From Candidatus Nitrosocosmicus sp. (GTDB lineage Archaea; Thermoproteota; Nitrososphaeria; Nitrososphaerales; Nitrososphaeraceae), in contig JARFXS010000018.1 in the NCBI GenBank assembly GCA_029194465.1, positions 1-41,980 on the forward strand: DNA of 41,980 nucleotides, given 5' to 3'. Shown piece by piece: positions 8,215-17,691 of this stretch. Below the pieces are notes generated by a model, which saw nothing but the letters and a program-made list of their open reading frames with translations, had not been told where the DNA came from and did no database searches. The first letter of the stretch is position 1. The number at the start of each line of letters is the position of its first letter. Both the position numbers and the translations under genes were made by a program.

Positions 8215-8847
8215 ATGAGCAAGAAGAAAAAGAATTCAGACGTTGATAGTAACAAGAATAATACTTCTAACAAGGATGATAATAACAATAGTAGTTATTT
8301 TGCAAGAGGTCGTAAGAAAAGAAAACAATATTTAAAAATAATAGTCCCCGTTGTAGTTGGATTAGCCGCGCTTGCAATTGTGTTAGCAATATTTTTTCCC
8401 AGTGAAAATGTAGCAGCCAAATATGGTGCGCTAGGATCAGCACATGAACATGCAGCATTATTGATTAACCTAAATGGTACAAACTTAGACCTAGCACAGC
8501 AAAAATACATGGTGAGGTCTAACTATATTCACGTAGAAACCTACAACCGCACACTGGATGGAACAACAATCCATAAACACTCGTCTAATGTTCCAATTGG
8601 TGAATTTCTCAAGAGTATTAGGATGGACGCTTCCAATGGGTGTTTCATTACAGATAGTAACCAGCGCTTCTGCGATAACGACCAGTATAAACTAAAATTC
8701 TATGTTAATGGTAATGAAACTAAAGACATAATGAGCTATGTACTAAACGATGACGACAGAATATTGATAACATATGGGAAGGAAAATACAACTGAGATAA
8801 ATAGAGAACTACAAGAATTAAACAATCTTCCAATTAATAAAAAATAG
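8215..8847 (+). CDS. Membrane-anchored His-rich extracytoplasmic protein
   Basis: The N-terminal 38 residues are very charged and Asn-rich (KKKK, then a KNNTSNKDDNNN-type stretch, then RKKRK). They precede one membrane helix (about 41-62, IIVPVVVGLAALAIVLAIFF). The basic flank points to N-in topology with about 145 residues outside. The outer part has paired histidines in HEHAA (H78, H80), H106 in YIHVE, and HKH (H120, H122), plus two cysteines (C143, C153) that could form a disulfide. I suspect a metal-binding surface domain. Homologues in Thaumarchaeota are sometimes labelled thioredoxin-like or disulfide isomerase, but no CxxC is present. Function unknown. Confidence 0.65.
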   Translation: MSKKKKNSDVDSNKNNTSNKDDNNNSSYFARGRKKRKQYLKIIVPVVVGLAALAIVLAIFFPSENVAAKYGALGSAHEHAALLINLNGTNLDLAQQKYMVRSNYIHVETYNRTLDGTTIHKHSSNVPIGEFLKSIRMDASNGCFITDSNQRFCDNDQYKLKFYVNGNETKDIMSYVLNDDDRILITYGKENTTEINRELQELNNLPINKK

Positions 8848-8912
8848 TTAGCTCCATTTTTTTATTAGAACATTTAGTATATTCATTGGAAAGTAAAACG
8901 TCAGTTAACGTA

Positions 8913-9716
8913 TTAATTCAATTCAACTGGAAGCGTAGGATTATTACCCCATTCTCCCCAAGAACCTAGGTACATTCTTACTTTTGGATATCCAAGTTGT
9001 TTAAGAGCGAGATAAGTATTTGCAGCTCGGTAACCACCTTGACAATACGTTATAACTTCTGTTTCTTTTGATATAAAGGAATACAACCTAACCAAGGCGT
9101 CAAATTCCAAGAATTTCTCATTGTGAAGATTGTTTGACCACTCAACATTGACGGATTTAGGTATATGTCCCCTGTGAAAAGCACGAGCAACAGTTCCGTT
9201 GTACTCAGCCTGGGAACGGCAGTCAACAATTATCACATCCTGTGAATTTTTGTCTATACAGTCTTTCACATATTCTAAATCAGCTAATATCGCCCTATTC
9301 GTATAAAAATTGAAAGCGGAATGTGAATATTGGTTTGTCTTCATTTCTACTGGATATTTAAGTTTTGACCAGTTTTCAAATCCACCGTCTAACATAAATG
9401 AATCAAGATGAGAGAAATAATTCAATAACCAAACACCCCGAGAAGCGGTCGGACCTGAAATACTATCATAAAAAATAACTCTACTTGATTGATCAATGCC
9501 CAGATAATTTAATAGTAAACCCATTTGTTTTTCAAATTGCAAAATTCCCATTTTAGAAGTATCAAACCAATGGAAATGCATCAAATCGATATTAATGGCA
9601 CCAGGAATATGACCCTGCGCATACTCAGTAAATGATCTTGTATCGACAAGCACTAAATCAGAGTGTTGACGCTGGATTAAATCAAGTAAAGATTCACCAT
9701 TTATAACGGTGTTCAA
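8913..9716 (-). CDS. Two-domain rhodanese-type sulfurtransferase (thiosulfate or 3-mercaptopyruvate)
   Basis: Two rhodanese domains are visible, about 1-125 and 140-265. The N-terminal one carries DTRSFTEYAQGHIPGAINID but no catalytic cysteine (YDSISGPTASRG at the loop), as is normal for tandem rhodaneses. The C-terminal one carries DCRSQAEYNG, RGHIPKSVN and the active-site loop CQGGYRA with C225. The loop alone does not separate thiosulfate from mercaptopyruvate as sulfur donor. The protein is cytoplasmic, with no signal peptide. The start is TTG (9716-9714). It is transcribed divergently from the acidic protein at 9821. Confidence 0.88.
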   Translation of the reverse strand: MNTVINGESLLDLIQRQHSDLVLVDTRSFTEYAQGHIPGAINIDLMHFHWFDTSKMGILQFEKQMGLLLNYLGIDQSSRVIFYDSISGPTASRGVWLLNYFSHLDSFMLDGGFENWSKLKYPVEMKTNQYSHSAFNFYTNRAILADLEYVKDCIDKNSQDVIIVDCRSQAEYNGTVARAFHRGHIPKSVNVEWSNNLHNEKFLEFDALVRLYSFISKETEVITYCQGGYRAANTYLALKQLGYPKVRMYLGSWGEWGNNPTLPVELN

Positions 9717-9820
9717 GGACCTAAGTATACATAATCCTATAGATAATGCTTTCTAGAAGTCCAGAAATAAATTTGAAAAAGTTTTTAATAAAAAGTACTA
9801 GAATACATAACGGGCAAGAA

Positions 9821-10258
9821 ATGGCAAGAAAAGCGGCAAAGGCAAAATCAGAAGAAAATGGTCTTCCCGAATGGGCCGACAATGAACTGAAAAATGCAAA
9901 TTTTCAGATACTAGACACGATTAATAGAACAGGTTATTTTCTAGACATCAATGAACAAACCAAAAAAGCAGATATCCAGCTCTACGAATCACTACCCGAC
10001 GGTAGAACAATAATAGAAGAAATTGATTTAGCAGATGATTTGAAGGTTTCAGAGCTTATGAAAGGTTTCGTATATGAGTATAAAATCAAAATATCAAAAG
10101 CCAAACTAAGTGATCAATTATGTGAATTATTAAAAACCAAGTATCAAATTGATATGGACGAGATTTTTAAATTTGATTTGGAGAGTGCACAAATGATGGA
10201 TGTAGAATCAGATTTTGATCCAAATAAGAAGGATAAGGATGAAGATGAAGAGGAATAA
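9821..10258 (+). CDS. Conserved acidic protein of unknown function
   Basis: I place the start at the ATG of MARKAAKAK (9821) rather than 75 bases upstream. A TATA-like tttttaataa (about 9782-9791) lies roughly 30 bases before it, and the extra 25 residues would overlap the promoter. The resulting 145-residue protein starts with a lysine/alanine-rich basic helix and has a mixed central domain (NRTGYFLDINEQTKKADIQ onward) with LPDGRTIIEEIDLADDL. It ends in a highly acidic tail (KKDKDEDEEE). Basic head plus acidic tail suggests a nucleic-acid or protein-assembly role, but I recognise no family. Confidence 0.6.
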   Translation: MARKAAKAKSEENGLPEWADNELKNANFQILDTINRTGYFLDINEQTKKADIQLYESLPDGRTIIEEIDLADDLKVSELMKGFVYEYKIKISKAKLSDQLCELLKTKYQIDMDEIFKFDLESAQMMDVESDFDPNKKDKDEDEEE

Positions 10259-10267
10259 TAGTGCAAT

Positions 10268-11071
10268 TCAGCCAAAATTTTTGCGGAATTGGCTCTCAAT
10301 AATTGAATCAATTATCGCAGGAAACCAGCCTTTGAACGGCACGGATAATCCAGCTAAGGTGGGTACAAAAATCTGAAAAGAATCGGATGTAAGCGACTTT
10401 AATACCGCCTTAGAAACAGTTTCCGGGTTTAACATATATTTCATAGGAGTTTTATTATTAAAATATTCATTATTAAAAAAATTGGTCTTTACACCTATTG
10501 GACTTATAACAGATATCTTTACACCTGTTTTTCTTAATTCACGACGTAAGGACTCAGAAAAACCCAACATTGCAAATTTTGATCCGCAGTACGCGGCCAT
10601 TCCAGGGATACCAAAACTAGAAGCCAAGGAAGCAATATTAATTATGTGACCACTATCTCTCCTAATCATTGAATCAAGAAAAATTTTTGTAAAATAAATC
10701 ATGCCAAAATAATTAGTGAAACTGACTTTTTCGATTTCCTCAATGGACGTTTTTTCAACCTTCCCAAATATGCCAATCCCTGCATTATTGACTAAAACAT
10801 CTATGTATCCATATCGTTCGAGTATCAGATCACCAACGCGCTTAACTTCTTCTTTTTTGGACACATCACAACTTAGTGTTAATATTTCAAAGTCTCTTTC
10901 CTTCATCGATAGAACCGATTCATTCAGTCTATCGATATTTCTGGCAATTAAAATCAAGGATTTCAAACCAAATCGAGAAAAATCATTTGCAACGCATCTA
11001 CCTATTCCGCTTGATGCACCGGTAATAAGTACTATCTTATTTTCTAGTAGGTCTGTTAAAATCTTCACCAT
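10268..11071 (-). CDS. Short-chain dehydrogenase/reductase (SDR)
   Basis: This is a classical SDR of 267 residues. The NAD(P)-binding TGASSGIGR is near residue 17, NNAGIG near 91, the catalytic serine is in NIASLASS and the catalytic pair is in YCGSK (Y-x3-K). The C-terminal part (LAGLSVPFKGWFP) is hydrophobic and may hold substrate or touch the membrane. Substrate specificity cannot be read from these motifs; lipid or sugar ketone reduction is common in this subgroup. The gene ends 10 bases from the convergent acidic-protein gene. It lies about 30 bases after the broken flippase-like gene on the same strand and may share its transcript. Confidence 0.85.
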   Translation of the reverse strand: MVKILTDLLENKIVLITGASSGIGRCVANDFSRFGLKSLILIARNIDRLNESVLSMKERDFEILTLSCDVSKKEEVKRVGDLILERYGYIDVLVNNAGIGIFGKVEKTSIEEIEKVSFTNYFGMIYFTKIFLDSMIRRDSGHIINIASLASSFGIPGMAAYCGSKFAMLGFSESLRRELRKTGVKISVISPIGVKTNFFNNEYFNNKTPMKYMLNPETVSKAVLKSLTSDSFQIFVPTLAGLSVPFKGWFPAIIDSIIESQFRKNFG

Positions 11072-11103
11072 ATAAAAGGGAAATAATCGTTATTAAAATA
11101 CTA

Positions 11104-12167
11104 TCAATCAGCTCGACTGTCAGGTGTAGTGGAAGCGGATGAGGATGGGGTAGATTTTGAATAATTAGTTCCCAATGCTAACCTCATCAATGCAACCCAC
11201 ATTATCACTAACGGCAAGTAGTAAGAAGCAATCCTCCATGCAATTATGACGTTTAATTGATCGACATCATTTATTATATTACCAATTTGCGAAACGTTAT
11301 TCAACTGATTGATATATGCCCATAATCCCCATTCGGCTAAACCGGAACCTCCTATTGTGATGGGAAGGGTACCCAAAATTGTGGAAGAGGCCGTAGCCAT
11401 AAACGACATAAAAAGACCAATATAGATATCGACGGAACCAGTTAAAACTAGAAATGAAAGACCTTGGAAAATAAATGCGACCACTGTAATTGCAATGCCC
11501 ACTGAAAATATTTTGACAGATTTAAATGAACTAAAGTTTTCTCTGCTCATTATGCACAAATCATCCAACGCTTTATTAACAGAATTAATCCCCCGTTGAG
11601 CTTTTTGTTCTGAAATAAATTTTTTCGCCAGTCCTAAAGAAAATGAAGGTAATCGGATATTTTTTTGCTGAATATATCAAGATAAAAAACCAGAATCCAA
11701 ATGTAGGGGCAGCGATGGCAATAATTAGCAGACCAATAAACACAGAGCCGTTTGCTATTGCAACAAATCCAGCGATAAAAGCTAAAATTACCAACAAATA
11801 CATCGGCAATAATTTCCATGGTAGTAACCCAGGCTGCTCGTCCCGCTGGCACACCACTTTTGGTTAAAAATGCAATTCGAACTAGTTCGCCACCAATATA
11901 AGAAGGAGTAGTTTGAGTTACAAACTCTCCAGCTAACCGGGCAAAAATAATTTTCCAAAATGAACTTACATTCTTTCCAATGAATTTTCGAACAAAATAA
12001 TAAAACCTAATTGCTTGAAGAAAAATTCGTACCATTGTTGCAAGAAAAGAAAGTAAAAAAGGGATAATACCTACAGATAATACATCATCTAGCGAAACTG
12101 GAGTAAATAGAAAAATAAGCATTATAGGTATAACACTTACAAGAATGAAAATTACTCGCCAATTCAA
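11104..12167 (-). pseudogene. Lysylphosphatidylglycerol-synthase-type (UPF0104) membrane protein, two frameshifts
   Basis: Three overlapping frames together give one polytopic protein of about 350 residues. The first frame (12167 to about 11790) holds the N-terminal helices and the family-typical TPSYIGGELVRIAFL and AAWVTTMEIIADVFVG. The second (about 11790-11640) holds LLVILAFIAGFVAIANG and GFWFFILIYSAKKYP. The third (about 11640-11104) holds AFIFQGLSFLVLTGSV, LPITIGGSGLAEWGL and a Ser/Thr-rich tail. Each junction is resolved by removing one base from a short A or T run: GGTAATTTT near 11790 and TTCTTTAGG near 11640. Family members are flippase or lipid-associated membrane proteins. Either this copy is decayed or the sequence carries indel errors. 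Confidence 0.7.
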
Positions 12168-12252
12168 GGTATATCAACTAGTTCAAGAGAAGGAATATAA
12201 TAATCATACAAATATAACAATAAAATTAGAATAGCAATTAAAAATTTTTGAA

Positions 12253-13017
12253 ATGCATACTATATTCGTGACTGGTACGGCAGGTTCAGGGAAAACATTA
12301 TTGACTTCGAGACTGTTGGAATGGTATCACAACAATGATGTCTCACCAATTTCAATTAATTTGGATCCAGGAGTATCTAGTTTACCGTATGATCCAGATA
12401 TAGACGTAAGAGAGTTTATTGATTTTTATTCGATAATGGATGATTACAAGTTAGGACCAAATGGGTCATTGGTATTGGCTAATGATTTGATATCAACAAA
12501 AATAGATGAAATTCAAACGCAGGTTCAGGAACTTAATCCGGATTACATAATAATTGATACTCCCGGACAAATAGAGCTGTTTGCTTTCAGATCTAGTGGT
12601 CCATATTTTGTTTCAAATTTTTATTCAGACTCTAAAGTCACACTATTTACCATAGATGGGACATTAGCAATATCTCCAATTAGTTTTGTTTCCTTGATGT
12701 TCTTGTCACAATCAGTCAGATTACGTTTAAACATTCCACAGATCAACGTCCTAACGAAACGAGATAAAATAATTGAGCAGTTAGCAGAAATTTTGAATTG
12801 GTCAAACTCCATCACCTCACTTCAAGACTCTCTTAATCTAGAAAAAGATTCGGAGCAATCTTTATTGGGTAAGGACATTATAAAAACACTTTATAAAAGT
12901 GGAAATATGTTGAGCCCCATTGCAGTATCTAACTTAACTATGAATGGAATGATAAATCTAACTGCAGCATTATCAAGAATATTAACACAAGGTGAGGAGG
13001 AGCAGAAACACGAATGA
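12253..13017 (+). CDS. GPN-loop GTPase
   Basis: The P-loop is GTAGSGKT (8-15). The diagnostic Gly-Pro-Asn loop is in LGPNGSL (about 72-78), and DTPGQIE (about 101-107) is the G3 motif. TKRD (near 168) serves as the G4 base-recognition motif. At 254 residues it is the usual archaeal single-copy GPN protein, which dimerises through the GPN loop. Eukaryotic relatives assemble and import RNA polymerase II. In archaea the cargo is not established, and RNA polymerase or metal-site assembly is an inference. The stop overlaps the start of thrB by four bases, so the two are translationally coupled. Confidence 0.93.
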   Translation: MHTIFVTGTAGSGKTLLTSRLLEWYHNNDVSPISINLDPGVSSLPYDPDIDVREFIDFYSIMDDYKLGPNGSLVLANDLISTKIDEIQTQVQELNPDYIIIDTPGQIELFAFRSSGPYFVSNFYSDSKVTLFTIDGTLAISPISFVSLMFLSQSVRLRLNIPQINVLTKRDKIIEQLAEILNWSNSITSLQDSLNLEKDSEQSLLGKDIIKTLYKSGNMLSPIAVSNLTMNGMINLTAALSRILTQGEEEQKHE

Positions 13018-13991
13018 AAAAAGAAAAATATAAAATTGTAGATAAATATCTAGAATGCACAGCTACTGCATCTGCATCAACTGCAAATTTGGGTCCCGGA
13101 TATGATGTGTTTGGGCTAGGTTTGGATGTACTACAGGATACGGTATCCATCAAAATAGAGAGTAAAACAAAAGCAAACAAGAACAATGTAAGAATAATAA
13201 TGAATGGTGATCTGGGCAAAAGTATTCCAAATGATCTTGACTCCAATTCTGCAGGCAAGGTAGCAAAAAAAATTATCTCAGATTATAATTTATATAATTA
13301 CAACTGTTTAATTGAAATTAGAAAAAATATTCCACCTGGTTATGGGATGGGAAGTAGTGCCGCATCAGCAGTAGCAACGGCAGTTTCACTAAATGCATTA
13401 TTTGGACTGAATATTGATGATACCAAATTACTGGATTATTCTGCCGAAGGTGAACTTGCAAGTGCAGGTGTAAAGCATTTCGATAATGTCGCAGGCTCGC
13501 TTTTTGGAAATTTTGTAATAGTTAAGACTCATCCAAAATTAGAATTTATCAGGATAGATTCGCCAAATAATCTATCTATGGTTATATGCGTACCACTTAT
13601 TGAAGTTCCTAAAATGAAGACAGAGTTTTCAAGAAAAGTTATTCCTCAACAAGTACCTTTGCAAAAAATGGTTAATAATGTAGCTAATGCATGTTCCATA
13701 GTTGCAGGTTTTTATCGCAAGGATGTAGGAATGATTTGTAATGGTATGAATGATTGTATTATAGAACCTGCCAGAAAGAAATTGATCCCGGGATATGAAA
13801 GAATAAAGAAAAGATCTTTAGAAGAGGGAGCAATGGCTTTTACCATTAGTGGAGCTGGTCCTTCTACAGTAGCTTTTTTAGATTCAAGCAAGAAGGGGCT
13901 TCGCATATCAGAAGTCATGGAAGAGGAATATGATAAAATAAACATTAAATGTAAAACATTTATGTCTAAATCGGTAATGGGTCAAGAATAG
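13014..13991 (+). CDS. thrB: Homoserine kinase (GHMP family)
   Basis: It phosphorylates homoserine on the way to threonine. The GHMP signatures are ASTANLGPGYDVFGLGLD near the N-terminus and the ATP-binding IPPGYGMGSSAASAVA (about 104-119). A C-terminal TISGAGPSTVAF forms the third motif. The 325-residue length and the ANLGPGYD substrate loop fit homoserine kinase better than mevalonate-type kinases. Overlap with the upstream GPN GTPase implies a shared mRNA. No threonine synthase gene lies nearby. Confidence 0.9.
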   Translation: MKKEKYKIVDKYLECTATASASTANLGPGYDVFGLGLDVLQDTVSIKIESKTKANKNNVRIIMNGDLGKSIPNDLDSNSAGKVAKKIISDYNLYNYNCLIEIRKNIPPGYGMGSSAASAVATAVSLNALFGLNIDDTKLLDYSAEGELASAGVKHFDNVAGSLFGNFVIVKTHPKLEFIRIDSPNNLSMVICVPLIEVPKMKTEFSRKVIPQQVPLQKMVNNVANACSIVAGFYRKDVGMICNGMNDCIIEPARKKLIPGYERIKKRSLEEGAMAFTISGAGPSTVAFLDSSKKGLRISEVMEEEYDKINIKCKTFMSKSVMGQE

Positions 13992-14028
13992 TTTCGTTGA
14001 AATGAAAATTAGGGCTTTGGAAAATAGA

Positions 14029-14879
14029 TCATTTTTTAGTATTTTTATTGAGGAATGCCCCCATCATTTTCTGTCTATCTTCGTGAGCAAAACAAAAGCC
14101 CAACCATAAATTTCCAGACGCAAACCAGTATCAATATCCGCATCCATACCCTTATTAATTAACATTTTACTGATTCTTACAGCATTAAAACTATTTTTAG
14201 TGATCTCCCTAGCAAAAGTTATACAATGTTCCAAAAGTTTTTTATTTAGTAACTTTGAGAGCGCAATACTTTTCTCCTTTTCATTATTTTGATCGACAGA
14301 TGGATCTAAATTAGACTTTTCCTCATCTGATAAGGAAATAACTTGGTTAACCAATCCAATAGTGGCAGCTTCATGTGCGGTAATCATTTTGCCGGTAAAA
14401 ATCATTTCTTTGGCTTTTGCGGGTCCAACTACCCTAAGTAGTCGCTGAGTACCGCCCCATCCAGGAGGAATACCAATAGTTACTTCTGGTTGACCAATCT
14501 TTGCATTTTCGGATGCGATCCTTATATCACAAACTAATGATAGTTCACATCCACCACCAAGTGCAAAGCCATTTATTGCGGCAATTACAGGTTTCTCCAT
14601 CTTTTCAATTTTATTTAGCACGGATTGTGCAGATGAGGCATATTTTTCAGCAGTTACGGCGTCAATATTTACCATGTATGAAATGTCAGCGCCAGCACAG
14701 AAAGATCGTTCTCCAGCTCCGGTAATTACTAACACCTTGATCCCCTCATCTGCAGAAATTATGTCGATTGCTCTGGCCAGTTCAAATATTACGTCAAGAT
14801 TCATTGCATTCAAAGCTTCAGGTCTATTTATCCTCAATATTGCAATTTCATTAAGTAAATCTATTTGAATATATTTCAT
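14029..14879 (-). CDS. Enoyl-CoA hydratase family; likely crotonyl-CoA hydratase/3-hydroxypropionyl-CoA dehydratase; C-terminal frameshift
   Basis: The crotonase fold is clear: NRPEALNAMN, the oxyanion-hole SFCAGADISYM (about 62-72) and INGFALGGGCELSL, and the catalytic glutamates in the CEL and QPEVTIGIPPGWGGTQR stretches. This subgroup includes the thaumarchaeal enzyme that serves two steps of the 3-hydroxypropionate/4-hydroxybutyrate cycle. That assignment is by similarity and is not proven. The uncorrected frame ends at 14064 with WAFVLLTKIDRK. Adding one T to the TTTT run near 14084 gives WAFCFAHEDRQKMMGAFLN and a stop at 14029, the normal family end. I give the corrected span. An acidic insert (about 205-225, VDQNNEKEK) is unusual. 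The start is the ATG at 14879. Confidence 0.82.
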
Positions 14880-14930
14880 GGAAGACATAAACAAACTTCA
14901 ATGGCTCTTTAAAATAAATCTTATCAAATT

Positions 14931-15512
14931 TCATTCGATAAAATCTACATCATCGCTTTTATCATTATCTTTTTGCAAAAATTCTCTTCTCGCATTGTTC
15001 ATGAGTTTAAACAAAGATTCAAGCGATTTGATATCAACATCAGGACTATTTGGATTTTTCATCTCTCGAAGTTGTTTAGTAAATTTTTTGGCAATATCAT
15101 ACAAGTTAATTTTTTCGGCTAGATTAATGAATTCTTCTTTTTCGAACGGTTTTGGAAGAACTTCTGGTACACTTTTTAGAGTCGAAACGTATTCGACGAA
15201 TGCTTTTTTGGGCCACGCGGATGCGAACATTATTCGTTGATCGCCTTTTAATTCCAAGATTTCTTTTGCAATATGTAAGCCATTTTGATTAGAAGACATA
15301 TCTTTTGATGGTAAATCGTAATCAAGGACAACTAAATCGAATATATTATTATCCGATTCATAACCTTCGTCACCTTGTTGGATCGACTTTACGTATTCTA
15401 ATATCCCATCTTCATAGTTTTTTGCAATTATGTAATCATGTCGATTTTCTTCTAACCATATAGAATACAATTGACAAATATCATCATCATCCTCAATGAT
15501 TAGAACATTCAT
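14931..15512 (-). CDS. Response regulator with receiver domain and C-terminal helical extension
   Basis: The receiver domain occupies about residues 1-140. It has the acidic pocket EDDDD (7-11), the phosphoacceptor in VVLDYDLPSKD, the switch region MFASAW and the conserved lysine in LPKPF. An insert (QQGDEGYESDNN) precedes the phosphoacceptor strand. The last 50 residues are a charged helix with no DNA-binding motif, so output is probably by protein contact. It is the third gene of an operon with an HTH regulator and a hybrid kinase, 57 bases after the kinase, and is the likely phosphate acceptor of that kinase. Confidence 0.85.
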   Translation of the reverse strand: MNVLIIEDDDDICQLYSIWLEENRHDYIIAKNYEDGILEYVKSIQQGDEGYESDNNIFDLVVLDYDLPSKDMSSNQNGLHIAKEILELKGDQRIMFASAWPKKAFVEYVSTLKSVPEVLPKPFEKEEFINLAEKINLYDIAKKFTKQLREMKNPNSPDVDIKSLESLFKLMNNARREFLQKDNDKSDDVDFIE

Positions 15513-15569
15513 GCTAACCCAGTTAAAGCAAACGAATAATAAAATTTTACTATATTGTGACTAATATTT

Positions 15570-17100
15570 TTAATTCATTTGTTCATTTCGTAGAATTTTT
15601 ACAAATGCATTGAGAGAAAGTGGTTTATAAATAAAGTGATCATACATCATATTGTTATTCAAAAATTCCATAGCTTCCTTGTTTATTTTACTAGAGGACA
15701 TAAAATAACCCTTAATTTTCTTATCTCTCTTTTTTAGATCATCATATAAGTCAAAGCCGTCTAGTCCTTTGACATTAATACCTAAGAAAACCAATGAATA
15801 TTTTCCTGGAACAAATCTTTCTATCGCATTATAGGGATCTTCAAAATAATCAATATCGTATCCCAAACTCAAGATCGATTCTTTGACCGTTTCCAGATTT
15901 TCTGAAAAATCGTCAATAATTAAGAGTTTAAGACCATCGGTAGATTTATTGGAGTCGGGCTGACCAAGAACATTTGTTCCTTTCAATGGGATTTTAATAA
16001 GAAATTTTGCTCCAATGTCGTCTATCCTATTTCCAACAACGATACTCCCCCCATGGATTTCCACAATCTTTTTTGAAATGAACAATCCAAGTCCGGCTCC
16101 TCCAGAATTTGGATAGAATTTGGTAAAGATTCTTTCTGGATCATTATCTGGAATACCAGGTCCTTCATCTTCTATTAATACATTAGCATAGAAATCATCG
16201 TCATTCTCAAAGACACTGATAATAATCTTATTTCCTTCATTCTTTTTGTAAAAAAATAAGAATTATTTAGAATGTTCTCAAATGCTTGTTTAATGTATTC
16301 CTTGTCAGCCTCTATAAACAAATTAGGACGTCCTTGAAAAAGTATCCGAATGCCCGAAGAGTCTTTGTTTGAAAATTGATTATAATCTCTAGCAATAATC
16401 TCCAAAAGGTCGCATAGATCAAAATTTCAAAATCTAATTTTAGTGGATTTGCTTCAATTTTAGAGATATCCAGAATATCATTTGCAATATTTTTCAGTTT
16501 TTCAGCATTCTTTATAATAATATTGAGATAATCCAACATATCAGGATCTTCAATTTTTGATTTTAGTGTTTTAGAAAATCCTATGATAGGTAATATAGGA
16601 TTTCTTAATTGATGGGAAGCAATATCAACAAAATCTTGTTGAAAAATATTGCGTTTTTCGAGTATGATATTCTTGTCAATAGTGCTCCAGATATTGACAA
16701 AAAAAATATAGAAAAAAGTAACAATATCACCAGTAAGTGAATCGGATAACTTACAGGTAAACATTCGCTTATCAGTATTGTAATCTATTTTAAAAAAAGA
16801 AACTAGACTTTGGTTAGTAATAATTGTAATCATGTGTTCAGTGGGTTCAGCTGATGATAAGACATTTTTTACTTGCACATTCTTAAAAGGCTTGAAAAAA
16901 TCCACTATCGAATCAAATTGATCGCTATCTTTACATGAAATCAACAGTCGTATTGCAGGTGAATTCGCATCAGTATTTGCTTTTAAAAAATCGTAGAATG
17001 AATTCTTTTTTAAAAAAAGAAATGAATAATAGGAATTTAAAAATATATCAACTTGTTGTTGATCAGACCCTTCAAATACCTTATCTAAGTTGAAATCCAA
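15570..17100 (-). pseudogene. Hybrid histidine kinase with degenerate C-terminal receiver, two frameshifts
   Basis: Three frames join into one protein of about 510 residues. First frame: an N-terminal sensor-like region, then HisKA with the phosphorylated histidine in DIASHQLRNPILP. Restoring one A in GAAATTTT near 16426 leads into FDLCDLLEIIARDYNQF and the N-box FENILNNSYFF. Restoring one A near 16246 leads into KIIISVFENDDDFY, the ATP lid DEGPGIPD and GGAGLGLFISKKIVEIHGG. The last frame (16085-15570) is a receiver domain with LLIIDDF and the lysine YKPL. The expected phosphoacceptor Asp is Gly (LVFLGINVKGLDGF). The gene starts with TTG, 22 bases after an HTH regulator, in an operon with a response regulator. 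Confidence 0.75.
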
Positions 17101-17122
17101 TGTATTTTGAGGTTATTTTTGT

Positions 17123-17545
17123 CTACTTTATTATTTTCTTTTTTGTGTCAAAAACATCATCCAACATTACTTCTAGATCATCTTCAAATTTCTTCAATAT
17201 TGTTCTTAAACTCTGTTCTAATTCCTTTACACGTTTTTCTGTTTCGAGTTTAAATATTTCTCTAGAAATGGCAGAATACACATGGAAATGTCCTCCTTCT
17301 TTCAAAGTTCTGCTTTCTTTTACACATATTCCCAATCCTGTTAATTTTTGTAAAGATCTAAATACCGTACTCTTGTCACGATTTACAGCTTTAGACAAAT
17401 CTTCTAAAGTCATTTGTTTATTATTATGTGCTATTAAGGTAAGCAGTAAATCCATATCTAGTGGTGACAAATCATAGATATAAATAAAAAGATCCTTTAA
17501 GGTTGCACTCATACGAGTGATTGCGTTAATTGATGACGACGGCAT
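17123..17545 (-). CDS. MarR/TrmB-like winged-helix transcription regulator
   Basis: This is a 140-residue protein. The winged helix is at about 25-95: the recognition region is EDLSKAVNRDKSTVFRSLQKL and the wing is EGGHFHVYSA. A C-terminal coiled-coil helix (KRVKELEQSLRTILKKFE) is suited to dimerisation. I see no ligand domain. It opens an operon with the hybrid histidine kinase and the response regulator. It could therefore control that operon or be the output of the phosphorelay, since neither partner carries a DNA-binding domain. Confidence 0.8.
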   Translation of the reverse strand: MPSSSINAITRMSATLKDLFIYIYDLSPLDMDLLLTLIAHNNKQMTLEDLSKAVNRDKSTVFRSLQKLTGLGICVKESRTLKEGGHFHVYSAISREIFKLETEKRVKELEQSLRTILKKFEDDLEVMLDDVFDTKKKIIK

Positions 17546-17691
17546 TTTACATATATTACTACACTTTCAAGCTATTTAAAATTATCTACAAAAACATCTA
17601 TAAGAATCAATTTAGAGGCGCGATATTGAATATACAAAAATCAAAAAATTACTTGATATAAAAAATCAACTTTTCAAATGAAGATTGGCTT

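Noticed and set aside
10716..11075. Open frame of 119 codons opposite the SDR gene
   Set aside because: It is antisense to the NAD-binding and catalytic region of the SDR and has no start signal.
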